From Candidatus Tayloriibacteriota bacterium (GTDB lineage Bacteria; Patescibacteriota; Minisyncoccia; Phycocordibacterales; PALSA-1337), in NCBI GenBank assembly GCA_026395105.1, contig JAPLZH010000076.1, forward strand, positions 1-31,644: a stretch of DNA of 31,644 nt, written 5' to 3'. How positions within the stretch are numbered: position 1 is the stretch's first letter; every line of letters begins with the position of its first letter. A program made the position numbers and the translations under genes. The notes below the pieces were generated by a model. It had not been told where the DNA came from. It saw only the letters and a list, made by a program, of their open reading frames with translations, and searched no databases. Shown here piece by piece: positions 16,755 to 25,055 of the stretch.

Positions 16755-17792
16755 ATGAGTAATACCATCGATAAAGCCAAAAAGACGAAAGTATCAGTAA
16801 TGGATTTATTTTCTATCAATACAAAAAAAGATAGCAAAAAGGCAGATTTTACCTTTATTGATCTTTTTGCTGGTATAGGTGGTATAAGGATGGGCTTTGA
16901 AAGTGTCGGCGGTGAGTGCGTATTTACTTCAGAATGGGATGAATATGCGAAGAAAACATATCAAGCGAACTTCAAAGAAATACCTTATGGAGATATAACA
17001 AAAATAGAACCTGAAGAAATACCGAATTTTGATATGCTACTCGCAGGATTTCCATGTCAGCCGTTTTCTCAGGCAGGTCTCAAAAAAGGATTTGAAGACA
17101 CCAGAGGAACTTTATTTTTCAATGTTTCTAGAATAATTAAACACCATAAACCATCGGTGGTTTTTCTTGAAAATGTTAGAAATTTAGCGAGCCATGATAA
17201 AGGGAATACACTTAAAGTAATCTTAGGAACTCTAGAGGAATTAGGATACAAGGTTTTTCATAATATATTAAATGCAAAAGAATTTGGAGTCCCTCAAAAT
17301 AGAGCTAGGATATACATACTTGGATTCAAAGATGGTGTAGACTTTGTCTTTCCAAAACCGCCAATGATTAAAACGAGAGTCTGGGATATTTTGGAAAATA
17401 AGGTTGATAATAAATACACAATTTCAGATAAACTCTGGGCTGGTCATCAGAGAAGAAAAAAAGAGCACAGAGAAAAAGGGAATGGATTTGGTTATTCATT
17501 ATTTGATGAGAAATCAGAATATACAAGCACTATATCAGCTAGATATTACAAAGATGGTTCGGAAATTTTAATTAAACAGAAGGGGAAAAACCCTAGAAAA
17601 TTAACACCAAAAGAAGCATCTAGATTACAAGGATTTCCTGAAAACTTCATAATACCGGTAAGTGATAATCAGGCATATAAACAGTTCGGGAATAGTGTTG
17701 CTGTTCCTGTAATAAAGGCTTTAGCAAAACAGATTATCAGAACCCTTGAGAAGATACCAAATAATAGTCTTAAAAAACATGAAAATAAATAA
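16755..17792 (+). CDS. DNA (cytosine-5) methyltransferase of a type II restriction-modification system
   Basis: The enzyme methylates carbon 5 of cytosine within a specific site. In the 345-residue protein all key motifs are present: I FIDLFAGIGGIRMGF (34-48), IV GFPCQPFSQAG with catalytic Cys101, VI FLENVRNL, VIII QNRARIYILG (181-190), IX RLQGFPENF and X QFGNSVAVPVIKAL. About 30 extra residues precede motif I. I used the ATG at 16755; an in-frame TTG at 16683 would add 24 residues but sits on a TATAAT-like box. A TAGAAT at 16730-16735 is a candidate -10. The end overlaps the start of the endonuclease frame by 14 bp. The recognition site cannot be read from sequence. The AT-rich pair is likely acquired by transfer. 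Confidence 0.92.
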   Translation: MSNTIDKAKKTKVSVMDLFSINTKKDSKKADFTFIDLFAGIGGIRMGFESVGGECVFTSEWDEYAKKTYQANFKEIPYGDITKIEPEEIPNFDMLLAGFPCQPFSQAGLKKGFEDTRGTLFFNVSRIIKHHKPSVVFLENVRNLASHDKGNTLKVILGTLEELGYKVFHNILNAKEFGVPQNRARIYILGFKDGVDFVFPKPPMIKTRVWDILENKVDNKYTISDKLWAGHQRRKKEHREKGNGFGYSLFDEKSEYTSTISARYYKDGSEILIKQKGKNPRKLTPKEASRLQGFPENFIIPVSDNQAYKQFGNSVAVPVIKALAKQIIRTLEKIPNNSLKKHENK

Positions 17793-18792
17793 ACTTACGA
17801 TTAAGGAAGATATATTCGATATAAATCTAATTTTCTATAACTTTCTAAAGAAAATTACGCAGGCAAAGTTTACAGATAATTAGATAAATGATTTGTTGGC
17901 CATATATTTTTCTAATAAAAAAGTTGGTGTGGATATATTAACTGAGCTATTTTACGCTTACATTGAAGACAAAATAAAGAGAGAAGATATAGGATCTATC
18001 TCGGCCGTAATTGCAGACATAGATGAAAACACTATTGATATATTTGTATTTTCCCTAAAATTAAATCTAATTAAAGATCTTTTATTGCAGGAAGCAAAAA
18101 TTGCGCAGACAATAAAAGCACAAAAACTAGAAGGATTAAATCAGCTATCTTTGGCATATGATAAGGTCTCAACACAGGTAGCATATGCGACGAGAATTAG
18201 TGGGGCTTTACTTTCCCTATTATTTTTTGAGAAACTTGAGAGTGGTAATACTAATTTTATCTCTGAAAGTACTGAAGTATTCCTCGAAAGTCTAGTAAAC
18301 TCTTATAAGACTCTTTCGAAAAGAGGGATAGAACCAAATCAGATTTTTATGTTACTTTTTTCTGAAAGTATAAACCAATCAATAACAAGTTTGGCTGGAG
18401 CAAGTTTCGAAGACAGGATAAAAAATATACTTATCTCTATTGGTATACCAAATGATGGTATAGAAAAAAGACATGATGATAATGATAGTTCAACAGAATT
18501 TGATTTCTTTTTCAATTATAAACATAGGAAATATGGAATAGGGGCAAAGAGGACTCTCAGGGAACGCTATAAGCAGTTTATAAAGACATCTCACATGTCT
18601 AAGATTGACGTGATGATTGAAATCACTTTAGGCACTGATTTGAGGGAAAATATAGCAAAATCTATAAGAAGCCACGGTGTGTACTTGTTTGTAGCAGATG
18701 AAGTTTATAAAACAAAGAAATTCCTACAACACATCGATGGTATCTTTCCAGCAAGCAAATTAAGTCTAGGATTACTTGAAAAACTTAAATAA
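17779..18792 (+). pseudogene. Type II restriction endonuclease broken by an in-frame amber codon
   Basis: One reading frame runs from the ATG at 17779, overlapping the methyltransferase end, to the TAA at 18790, interrupted only by TAG at 17881-17883 (codon 35 of 338). Both sides read as one protein: before it MKINKLTIKEDIFDINLIFY..., after it INDLLAIYFSNKKVGVD. The C-terminal part has the features of an EcoRII-C-like PD-(D/E)XK nuclease: helix GASFEDRIKNIL, STEFDFFF with the Asp, and GIGAKRTLRERYKQF with the Lys. TAG ends several other genes here, so recoding is unlikely. A shorter 299-residue product could restart at TTG 17893, keeping the nuclease core. It converges on the HIT gene, 2 bp apart. 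Confidence 0.75.
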
Positions 18793-18794
18793 CG

Positions 18795-19160
18795 TCAGTC
18801 AATATATTTTTTGATTAATTCAGCGTTAGTCACGAAATCTGTTTTTTCGCCTTTTGTGTTTTTGGGATCTGGGATGAGCCAAATGTGGGCGTGAGGGACT
18901 TCTTCGCCGACGACTTTTGCTTGGATTTGCTCTACATTAAAGGCTTTTTTCTGGGCGAGGGCGATTTTCTTTGCCACTTCGAAATATTCGCCGACATTCG
19001 GCACATCCCAGACCCATCTATAATGTTTTTTCGGTATAACTAGCGTATGTCCGGGGGAAATCGGCCGAATGTCCAGAAGCGCGAGGAAGTTTTCGTCTTC
19101 GAAAATAACATTCGCAGGCACCTCCTTTTTAATTATTTTGCAAAAAATGCAGTTTTCCAT
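18795..19160 (-). CDS. HIT-family (histidine triad) nucleotide-binding hydrolase
   Basis: HIT proteins hydrolyse or transfer nucleotidyl groups from small nucleotide conjugates; the substrate here is unknown. The 121-residue protein has the typical start MENCIFCKI with zinc-type Cys4 and Cys7, SPGHTLVIPKKH (His38), and the triad as VPHAHIWLIP: His90, His92 (the catalytic position) and Trp94 where the third His of HxHxH is normally found. The start at 19160 was chosen over an in-frame ATG 12 codons upstream because it gives the family N-terminus and has a TATACT -10 box ending 6 nt before it. It is divergent from recJ. Confidence 0.88.
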   Translation of the reverse strand: MENCIFCKIIKKEVPANVIFEDENFLALLDIRPISPGHTLVIPKKHYRWVWDVPNVGEYFEVAKKIALAQKKAFNVEQIQAKVVGEEVPHAHIWLIPDPKNTKGEKTDFVTNAELIKKYID

Positions 19161-19166
19161 GTTTTT

Positions 19167-19176
19167 AGTATATACT
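19167..19176. promoter_or_regulatory. Symmetric divergent promoter for HIT and recJ
   Basis: The perfect palindrome AGTATATACT provides a TATACT -10 box on each strand: 19171-19176 for recJ and 19172-19167 for the HIT gene. Each box ends exactly 6 nt before its ATG (19183 and 19160). Both mRNAs would be leaderless and the two start codons are only 22 bp apart. Confidence 0.65.
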
Positions 19177-19182
19177 TTCCTT

Positions 19183-20997
19183 ATGAAAAAATACACAGCC
19201 CGCCCGAAAATCGAAGAAAAGTATAGTAAAAACCTTTCTCATTTAGCTCCGCTCGTACAACATCTCCTAATTCATAGGAATGTGAATACGGCAACGGACG
19301 CGGATATTTTTCTTAATCCTGACTTTGCAAAACACACACATGATCCATTTTTAATGAAAGATATGCAAAAGGCGGTGGATAGAATACTTAAGGCTATTGA
19401 TTCTAGTGAGAAAATTGCTGTTTACGCTGATTATGATGCTGACGGTGTTCCTGGAGCGGCCATTTTGCATGAAACTTTCAGCATTATGGGCATTATAGAC
19501 AGAATAACTTTCTATATACCTCATAGAGATGAAGAAGGGTTCGGTTTTCATGCTCATGCGGTGAACGAATTAAAGGCAAAAGGGGTTTCACTTATTATTA
19601 CCGTGGACTGTGGAACAGTAGATATTCCGGCCGTAGAAAGGGCAAAAGAGCTCGGAGTGGACGTTATTATTACAGACCATCATTTGCCTCAGGAGGGCAG
19701 GATGCCTAATGCTTTTGCCGTCGTTAATCCTACGCGTGAGGACTGCGCATATCCTTTTAAGAAGCTTTGCGGAGCGGGTGTAGCTTTTAAATTAGCTCAG
19801 GCTCTTCTAAAGAGCAGGGATTTCGGTCAAAAGGAGGGTGCGGAGAAGTGGATGCTTGATTTAGTGGGTATTGCCACTCTTTCTGATATGGTGCCACTAG
19901 TCGGAGAAAATAGGGTGCTAGCTAAATGGGGACTTCATGTTATTCGGAAGACTAGGAGGAAGGGGCTTCTTCATTTATTTCAGATTTTAAAAATGGATCC
20001 GGCACATATTACGGAAGATGATGTCACTTTTATGATTACTCCGCGCATAAACGCCGCGTCTAGAATGGGTTCTGCAGATAAGGCTTTTAATTTTTTGACG
20101 GAAACAGATGGGGCGAAGGCCGGCGCATATGCTGAGGAACTAGAAAAGGTGAATAAGGAAAGAAAGGGCACAGTAGCCGCACTCACTAAAGAGGCAAAGA
20201 AGAAGGCGAAGGAGCATATGCATTCTTTTGAAGGTGCGGAAAAGGATGGTGAAGATACGGGCGTCGGCGGCGGTCGTAGTGGTGGAGGTCGCGTGGGTGG
20301 GCCGAAAGTTTTAGTTTTAGGAAATCCGGACTGGAAGCCTGCGCTTTTAGGGCCGGTGGCGAGCGGACTCGTAGATGAATTTAATGTCCCCGTTTTTCTT
20401 TGGGGAAGGGCGAATGGAATTCTTAAGGGATCGTGCAGGTCTCCGAAGGGAATAAATATCGTGAATATTATGCAGTCAGCGAGTGACGCTTTTATAGAAT
20501 TCGGTGGCCATGCTGCGTCCGGTGGCTTTAGCGTTCTCGATGAAAAGATTCATTTGCTCGAAGAGGCTTTAACAAAGGCCGTTTCAAATTTTGCCGATGC
20601 TGATACTTCAGAAGATTTTATAGTAGATCACGTTTTGACTTTAAGAGAGGTGAACTGGAATACACAAAAGTCGCTAGACATTCTTTCGCCTTTCGGAATA
20701 GATAATCCGAAGCCATTATTTGTCTTTTATGATTTGACTATAGAAAGGTTTAAACTTTTCGGTAAGGCAAATGAGCATTTAGAACTCGGTCTTTCGCAGT
20801 TTTATGATGGAGCGAATTCTCTCGGAGAGAAAGTGACTTTTAGGGCGGTAGCGACGGCTATCGGTTTCTTCGTTGCGGATTATGATTGGGGACGTTCGAT
20901 AAATGTGGGTGATAAAATTAATTTAGTGGCGAGCATAGAAAAGTCCGTTTTTAGAGGAAGGCCGGAAATTCGGCTTCGCATAGTGGATATTTTTTAG
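19183..20997 (+). CDS. recJ: Single-stranded-DNA-specific 5'-3' exonuclease RecJ
   Basis: RecJ degrades single-stranded DNA in recombination and mismatch or base-excision repair. The 604-residue protein has DHH motif I YADYDADGVPG (81-91), motif II with VDCG (141-144), motif III ITDHHLP (163-169), PRINAASRMG (287-296) and the DHHA1 motif GGHAASGGFS (441-450), then an OB-like C-terminal domain. Residues 354-374 are an inserted Gly-rich linker (GVGGGRSGGGRVGG) between the DHH and DHHA1 parts. The start at ATG 19183 is backed by the -10 box; an upstream in-frame ATG at 19069 would lie inside the HIT gene. ComEC is encoded downstream, so a role in processing incoming DNA is possible (inference). 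Confidence 0.93.
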   Translation: MKKYTARPKIEEKYSKNLSHLAPLVQHLLIHRNVNTATDADIFLNPDFAKHTHDPFLMKDMQKAVDRILKAIDSSEKIAVYADYDADGVPGAAILHETFSIMGIIDRITFYIPHRDEEGFGFHAHAVNELKAKGVSLIITVDCGTVDIPAVERAKELGVDVIITDHHLPQEGRMPNAFAVVNPTREDCAYPFKKLCGAGVAFKLAQALLKSRDFGQKEGAEKWMLDLVGIATLSDMVPLVGENRVLAKWGLHVIRKTRRKGLLHLFQILKMDPAHITEDDVTFMITPRINAASRMGSADKAFNFLTETDGAKAGAYAEELEKVNKERKGTVAALTKEAKKKAKEHMHSFEGAEKDGEDTGVGGGRSGGGRVGGPKVLVLGNPDWKPALLGPVASGLVDEFNVPVFLWGRANGILKGSCRSPKGINIVNIMQSASDAFIEFGGHAASGGFSVLDEKIHLLEEALTKAVSNFADADTSEDFIVDHVLTLREVNWNTQKSLDILSPFGIDNPKPLFVFYDLTIERFKLFGKANEHLELGLSQFYDGANSLGEKVTFRAVATAIGFFVADYDWGRSINVGDKINLVASIEKSVFRGRPEIRLRIVDIF

Positions 20998-21024
20998 TTT
21001 TAATTTAAATGTTTTAGGAAAAGT

Positions 21025-21030
21025 TATTAT
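21025..21030 (+). promoter_or_regulatory. -10 box TATTAT of rnhA, leaderless spacing
   Basis: TATTAT ends 6 nt before the ATG at 21037 (gap ATCTTT). This favours the ATG at 21037 over the in-frame ATG at 21055. No clear -35 is seen. Confidence 0.5.
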
Positions 21031-21036
21031 ATCTTT

Positions 21037-21861
21037 ATGAATATAAATAAAAATATGAGTACGAACGGGGACAAAAATATAATCACAATATTTACTGACG
21101 GAGCATCAAGAAATAACCCAGGGAATGGTGGATGGGGAGCTGTTGTCGCTTCTAGTGATTTAGTGGAGGAACTCGGTGGAGCGGAATCTCCGACTACGAA
21201 TAATAGAATGGAAATTTCTGGAGCCATTTTTGCACTTCAGTCTGAGGTGATTAAAAAGTGCATCGAGATGAGCGGGAAAGAAGGGAAAAGTTCTGGAAAA
21301 GATGCCTCGGTTTTAGTGGAGCTTCACACGGACTCGATGTATCTTATAAATGGGATTACGAAATGGGTGCACGGATGGAAAAAGAATGGATGGATCACTG
21401 GAAAAAAAGATGAAGTTTTGAATCGTGATTTATGGGAGAAGCTTTATGATTTAGTTACGGGGCTCGGTAGGGGTAGCGCGAAGATTGCCTGGATAAAAGT
21501 GGAAGGACATTCAGGAGTTCCTGCGAATGAGAGATGTGATGAAATCGCCACTTCTTTTGCGGATGGTGTGAATATAGATTTGTATAAAGGAGCGAGAGAT
21601 TCTTATAAAGTTTCTTTATTTTTGGGTGAGACAGGTGTAGGTAAGAAAGATGGAGTGAGCACGAAATCTGTGGCAAAAAAGTCAAAGGTAAAAATCTCTG
21701 ATAAGAGTGCGTATTATTTAAGTTTGTTAAATGGAGTTTTAGATAGACATACAGTATGGAAAGATTGTGAAATGAGGGTAAAAGGCAAAAGTGGAGCGAG
21801 GTGGAAGAAAGTTAGAAATATTTCGGAGGAAGAAAATACGCTTAAAAACTGGGGTATTTAG
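21037..21861 (+). CDS. rnhA: Ribonuclease HI with C-terminal viroplasmin/HBD-like domain
   Basis: RNase HI cuts the RNA strand of RNA-DNA hybrids. The 274-residue protein is far longer than the usual 155. The catalytic set is complete: Asp21 (TDGASRNNPG), Glu59 (NNRMEISGA), Asp99 (HTDSMY), His158 and Asp168 (NERCDEIA). A Lys/Gly/Ser-rich insert lies at about 77-91. After a linker rich in Lys and Ser, the last 50 residues (YYLSLLNGVLDRHTVWKDCE, then RVKGKSGARWKKV and a final LKNWG) resemble the viroplasmin-like hybrid-binding domain: aromatic, Gly, then W-x-x-C and V-x-G-x-x-G-A-x-(F/W)-K-K. In eukaryotic RNase H1 this domain is N-terminal. The domain call is by pattern only. A hairpin terminator follows. 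Confidence 0.9.
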   Translation: MNINKNMSTNGDKNIITIFTDGASRNNPGNGGWGAVVASSDLVEELGGAESPTTNNRMEISGAIFALQSEVIKKCIEMSGKEGKSSGKDASVLVELHTDSMYLINGITKWVHGWKKNGWITGKKDEVLNRDLWEKLYDLVTGLGRGSAKIAWIKVEGHSGVPANERCDEIATSFADGVNIDLYKGARDSYKVSLFLGETGVGKKDGVSTKSVAKKSKVKISDKSAYYLSLLNGVLDRHTVWKDCEMRVKGKSGARWKKVRNISEEENTLKNWGI

Positions 21862-21876
21862 GGGGTCGGAAAACGA

Positions 21877-21945
21877 GATAAAATCTTTATGAAGAAGTTC
21901 TAAAGAAATAATGAAATTTTCATTATTTCTTTAGAACTTTTTTAT
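21877..21945 (+). repeat. Repeat copy A: long AT-rich hairpin, also the rnhA terminator
   Basis: Bases 21891-21916 pair with 21918-21943 over about 26 bp (two G-U pairs at the base) with a one-base loop, ending in a T-run, so it can act as an intrinsic terminator after rnhA. The sequence GATAAAATCTTTATGAA at its left end and the whole right arm recur at 27109-27155, showing it is a dispersed repeat and not just a terminator. Confidence 0.75.
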
Positions 21946-21967
21946 TATTTCTTCATACCCACTTTGT

Positions 21968-21973
21968 TATGAT
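21968..21973 (+). promoter_or_regulatory. -10 box TATGAT of comEC, leaderless spacing
   Basis: TATGAT ends 6 nt before the GTG at 21980 (gap CTTTCT). It supports GTG as the true start codon, where no ATG with a ribosome-binding site is available. Confidence 0.5.
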
Positions 21974-21979
21974 CTTTCT

Positions 21980-23539
21980 GTGCTTAAAAAATATGGAGTC
22001 GAATGTGCGGGAGCGGGTTTTATTCTCGGCACAGTTATCGGTGTTCTATGTTACACGGATATATTTAATACCATATCCTGTAATGTTAATCACTTTGAAC
22101 TCGGTTGCCGAAATGCGCTCTGGTGGAGTTTTGTGCTGCTCTGCACTCTCTTAGGAGCGGGTGTATCAGTGTTCTTAATCCGCGCACGCAGTTATTCATT
22201 ATTAATAATTATTTTTATCTGCGTAGTATTCGGAATGTTTCATTCTGCACAATACATATATTTTAAGCCAAAGGATGCCGATATTTTTATCGGTAAAAAA
22301 GTCACTGTTAGAGGTTTCATAAGCGATAAACCAGATGAAAGAGAGAACTCAGTGAGGTTAATCATCTCTCCGCTCTTTATACGTGGGCAAAACCGCGAAA
22401 TCAAAAATAGTGGGGATGTATTAGTGATAGCTCCTAGATTTGGGGGATATGAATATGGTGATGAAATTTCGCTTTCTGGAGTATTAAAAAAGCCGGAAAA
22501 TATAGTTTCTGAAGATGGGAGGATTTTTGATTATGAAAAATATCTTTTGAAAGATAATATTTTATATCAAATGGTACTTCCAAAAATTATCGGTGCGACA
22601 TCCACCTCTGGTTTTTCACTAAAGAATTCTTTGTATTCCATCCGTGAAAAGTTTATTAATTCATTATCTTCGACTATTTCAGAACCAGAAGTTTCACTCG
22701 CTGGTGGAATCCTTCTCGGTGAAAAACGCTCACTCGGAAAAGATTTACAGGATGACTTTCGAATCGCTGGTTTAATTCATATAGTAGTTCTCTCTGGTTA
22801 CAATGTTTCCATTATCGCTATGGCCCTCATGTTTGTTCTTCGTAAATTTAGTAAAAAGTTATCAGTAATTGTCGGTATTTTTAGCATCATTTTATTTGCC
22901 ATTATGGTCGGTGGCGGAGCGACAGTTATTCGCTCCGCCGTGATGGCCTGCTTTTCAGTTTTTTCTCCTGTTATGAAAGGAAAATATGACGTCCTCAGAG
23001 CTCTAACTTTGACAGCAGTCGGAATGACTATTCTTAATCCCCTCACACCTGCCTTAGACACTTCTTTCCAGCTTTCATTTATGGCTACACTCGGACTAAT
23101 ATTTTTCTCTGATCCTATAAGGGAAATCTGTTTTAAAAAAGTAACTGAAAAATTTGGCCTTCGGGACATTCTAACCTCCACATTCGCTGCACAGTTTTCT
23201 GTTTCACCTCTCATTCTTTATACGATGGGTCAGTTTTCAGTTATAGCTCCTATTACAAATATTCTCGTTCTTCCTACTATGCCGTTTGCAATGTTCGCGA
23301 CCGGTGTCACCGGACTCATCGGTCTAGTCTCACCACTTTTAGCCCTCCCATTTTCCTGGATGTCTTACGGAGTTCTTCATTATGTTCTCGTTATAGTCGA
23401 AAACAGTGCAAAGATTCCATTCGCATCTTTGCACGTTCCGCAGTTTTCTTTTATTTGGATTTTAATTTCCTACGCCGTGATTTTTACAGTGATGAAGTTC
23501 GCTACTGATTATACGAATCGTCACAAGTCCACAAATTAA
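21980..23539 (+). CDS. comEC: ComEC/Rec2 DNA-uptake channel protein, membrane part only
   Basis: ComEC carries single-stranded DNA through the inner membrane in natural transformation. The 519-residue protein begins with membrane helices, then the OB-like DUF4131 region (KVTVRGFISDKPDERENSVR), then the Competence domain with its hallmark GLIHIVVLSGYNVSIIAMAL and many helices to the C-terminus. It ends where the metallo-beta-lactamase domain of full-length ComEC (about 750 residues) would begin; that domain is a separate gene at 24139, beyond a minus-strand sod gene. The start is GTG at 21980, supported by TATGAT 6 nt upstream. Confidence 0.88.
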   Translation: MLKKYGVECAGAGFILGTVIGVLCYTDIFNTISCNVNHFELGCRNALWWSFVLLCTLLGAGVSVFLIRARSYSLLIIIFICVVFGMFHSAQYIYFKPKDADIFIGKKVTVRGFISDKPDERENSVRLIISPLFIRGQNREIKNSGDVLVIAPRFGGYEYGDEISLSGVLKKPENIVSEDGRIFDYEKYLLKDNILYQMVLPKIIGATSTSGFSLKNSLYSIREKFINSLSSTISEPEVSLAGGILLGEKRSLGKDLQDDFRIAGLIHIVVLSGYNVSIIAMALMFVLRKFSKKLSVIVGIFSIILFAIMVGGGATVIRSAVMACFSVFSPVMKGKYDVLRALTLTAVGMTILNPLTPALDTSFQLSFMATLGLIFFSDPIREICFKKVTEKFGLRDILTSTFAAQFSVSPLILYTMGQFSVIAPITNILVLPTMPFAMFATGVTGLIGLVSPLLALPFSWMSYGVLHYVLVIVENSAKIPFASLHVPQFSFIWILISYAVIFTVMKFATDYTNRHKSTN

Positions 23540-23540
23540 G

Positions 23541-24134
23541 TTAAATTAAATCCGAAAAGTTTTTAGAAATTTTCTCCCAGTTAATATTTGCAAAGAAATC
23601 TTCTATATAATTTTTCTTTCCGCTCGGTAAATAATCTGCCACATATGAATGTTCCCACATGTCCATCATGAGAATAGGTGAGAGCCCTGTGAGGTGTCCT
23701 AAATGCTGTTCGTCTACCCATGCATTAAATAACTTTTTATTTTGTACATCATAGTACAAAACTGCCCAGCCTATTCCTCTAGTCATACTAATAGCTTTAA
23801 AACGTAAAAGCCATGCATCAAAAGAATTCCATTCATTTTCTATCGCGGAGTAGAGGGCGTCGCTTTTTGAAAGCGCTTTCGCTCCGTCCTCAAAAGAAGA
23901 AAAATAATATTCATGATTTCTCATTCCATCGAATTCGAAACCGAAACGTCTTTGAAGTTCACCGAGTAGATAAGAATTTTTCTCGGAATCTGCGCCGAGT
24001 TCCTCCATCTTCTCCAAAATGAGATTAGTGTTTTTGACATACCCAGCGTAAAGCTTTAAATGCTCCTCATTTGTCTTTTCTGATATTCCTTTAAGTTTTG
24101 GAAGATCAAACTTTTTTTCGATAAATTTTTGCAT
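23541..24134 (-). CDS. sodA: Fe/Mn-family superoxide dismutase
   Basis: The enzyme turns superoxide into oxygen and hydrogen peroxide. In the 197-residue protein the four metal ligands can be placed: His25 (EEHLKLYAGYV), His74 (RNHEYYF), Asp158 and His162 (MDMWEHSYVADY). The core RGIGWAVLYYD matches the family GSGWxWL region. The N-terminal helix is unusual: the HxxKHHxxYV pattern is HLKLYAGYV, one residue shorter and without the second-sphere His pair. Fe versus Mn use cannot be decided; the symbol is provisional. It lies between the two comEC parts on the opposite strand; its ATG is only 4 bp from the ATG of the next gene, so its promoter must lie inside that gene. Confidence 0.87.
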   Translation of the reverse strand: MQKFIEKKFDLPKLKGISEKTNEEHLKLYAGYVKNTNLILEKMEELGADSEKNSYLLGELQRRFGFEFDGMRNHEYYFSSFEDGAKALSKSDALYSAIENEWNSFDAWLLRFKAISMTRGIGWAVLYYDVQNKKLFNAWVDEQHLGHLTGLSPILMMDMWEHSYVADYLPSGKKNYIEDFFANINWEKISKNFSDLI

Positions 24135-24138
24135 ATTA

Positions 24139-25035
24139 ATGAAATTGAAAGAATTAAATAATGATAAATATAGTATAGCATTTACTACGTTTGCGCTCGT
24201 ACTAGTCTTTCTCGCTAATATTTTCTTTTGGTATGGATTTTTGCGGGAATCTCACGGAGGGAAACTATATATATCATATTTAGATATAGGGCAGGGGGAT
24301 GCTTCATATATAGAGACACCGAATGGAGGGAGAATAGTGATAGACGGTGGCCCAGGAAATGCTCTTATGCGAGCACTCGGAAAAGTCATGCCTTTTTATA
24401 ATAGAAAAATAGATATTGTAATTTTGACGAATCCTGATGAGGATCATCTTTCCGGCCTAATCGATCTTTGCAAAAGATATGAAATATCACTTTTTATAGA
24501 ATCTGGGACAAAGGCAGTTAGTGCTTCATATAAAGCTTTGAAAGGGTGTTTGGCTGTGAAAAAAGTTCCGGTAATCTTTGCCCGTCTAGGTATGTCATTT
24601 CCTTTTGATGACGGGGTGAATATTAAAATACTTTTTCCAGATAGAGATGCTAGCCCCCTTAAAAAGAATGATGGATCCACTATTTCACTTATTTCTTATA
24701 AAAAAGATGATTTTTACTTTATGGGTGATGCGCCGAGGAAAATGGAGCGGTATTTAATGGCGTTAGGGGATATGTCCACGTCTACGAAATTAGGACGTGA
24801 ATCTGTTCTAAAACTCGGACACCATGGCTCTAAAACGTCGTCTGATGAAAAGTTCCTAAGGGCAATTTCGCCTCATTTTGCCATCATTTCAGCCGGCTTA
24901 AATAACAAATATCATCATCCGAGCCCAGAAACGCTAGAAACTCTCAAAAATCTAAATTTATCATATTTTAGAACAGATGAAGTGGGGACCATAAACATCA
25001 CATCAGATGGTCAGTCTATTTGGAAAGAGAAATGA
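24139..25035 (+). CDS. ComEC-type metallo-beta-lactamase protein, membrane-anchored
   Basis: The 298-residue protein has one N-terminal membrane helix (about 12-34) and then a metallo-beta-lactamase fold of the ComEC C-terminal type. Motifs: YLDIGQGDASYIETP (47-61), the metal site TNPDEDHLSG (97-106), FYFMGDAP, LGHHGSKTSS and SAGLNNKYHHPSPETL. In most members the metal motif begins with His (HxDxDH); here the first position is Asn98, while Asp100, Asp102 and His103 remain. It probably supplies the nuclease-like domain absent from the 519-residue ComEC, degrading the non-transported strand (inference). It ends at a bidirectional terminator shared with rpmB. Confidence 0.85.
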   Translation: MKLKELNNDKYSIAFTTFALVLVFLANIFFWYGFLRESHGGKLYISYLDIGQGDASYIETPNGGRIVIDGGPGNALMRALGKVMPFYNRKIDIVILTNPDEDHLSGLIDLCKRYEISLFIESGTKAVSASYKALKGCLAVKKVPVIFARLGMSFPFDDGVNIKILFPDRDASPLKKNDGSTISLISYKKDDFYFMGDAPRKMERYLMALGDMSTSTKLGRESVLKLGHHGSKTSSDEKFLRAISPHFAIISAGLNNKYHHPSPETLETLKNLNLSYFRTDEVGTINITSDGQSIWKEK

Positions 25036-25055
25036 TGGTCAAAATAAACAAATGA

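Noticed and set aside
17881..17883. TAG read as an amino acid (stop-codon recoding)
   Set aside because: TAG ends pilB, pilC, recJ, rnhA and the trigger factor gene, and no other in-frame TAG is needed to complete a gene here.
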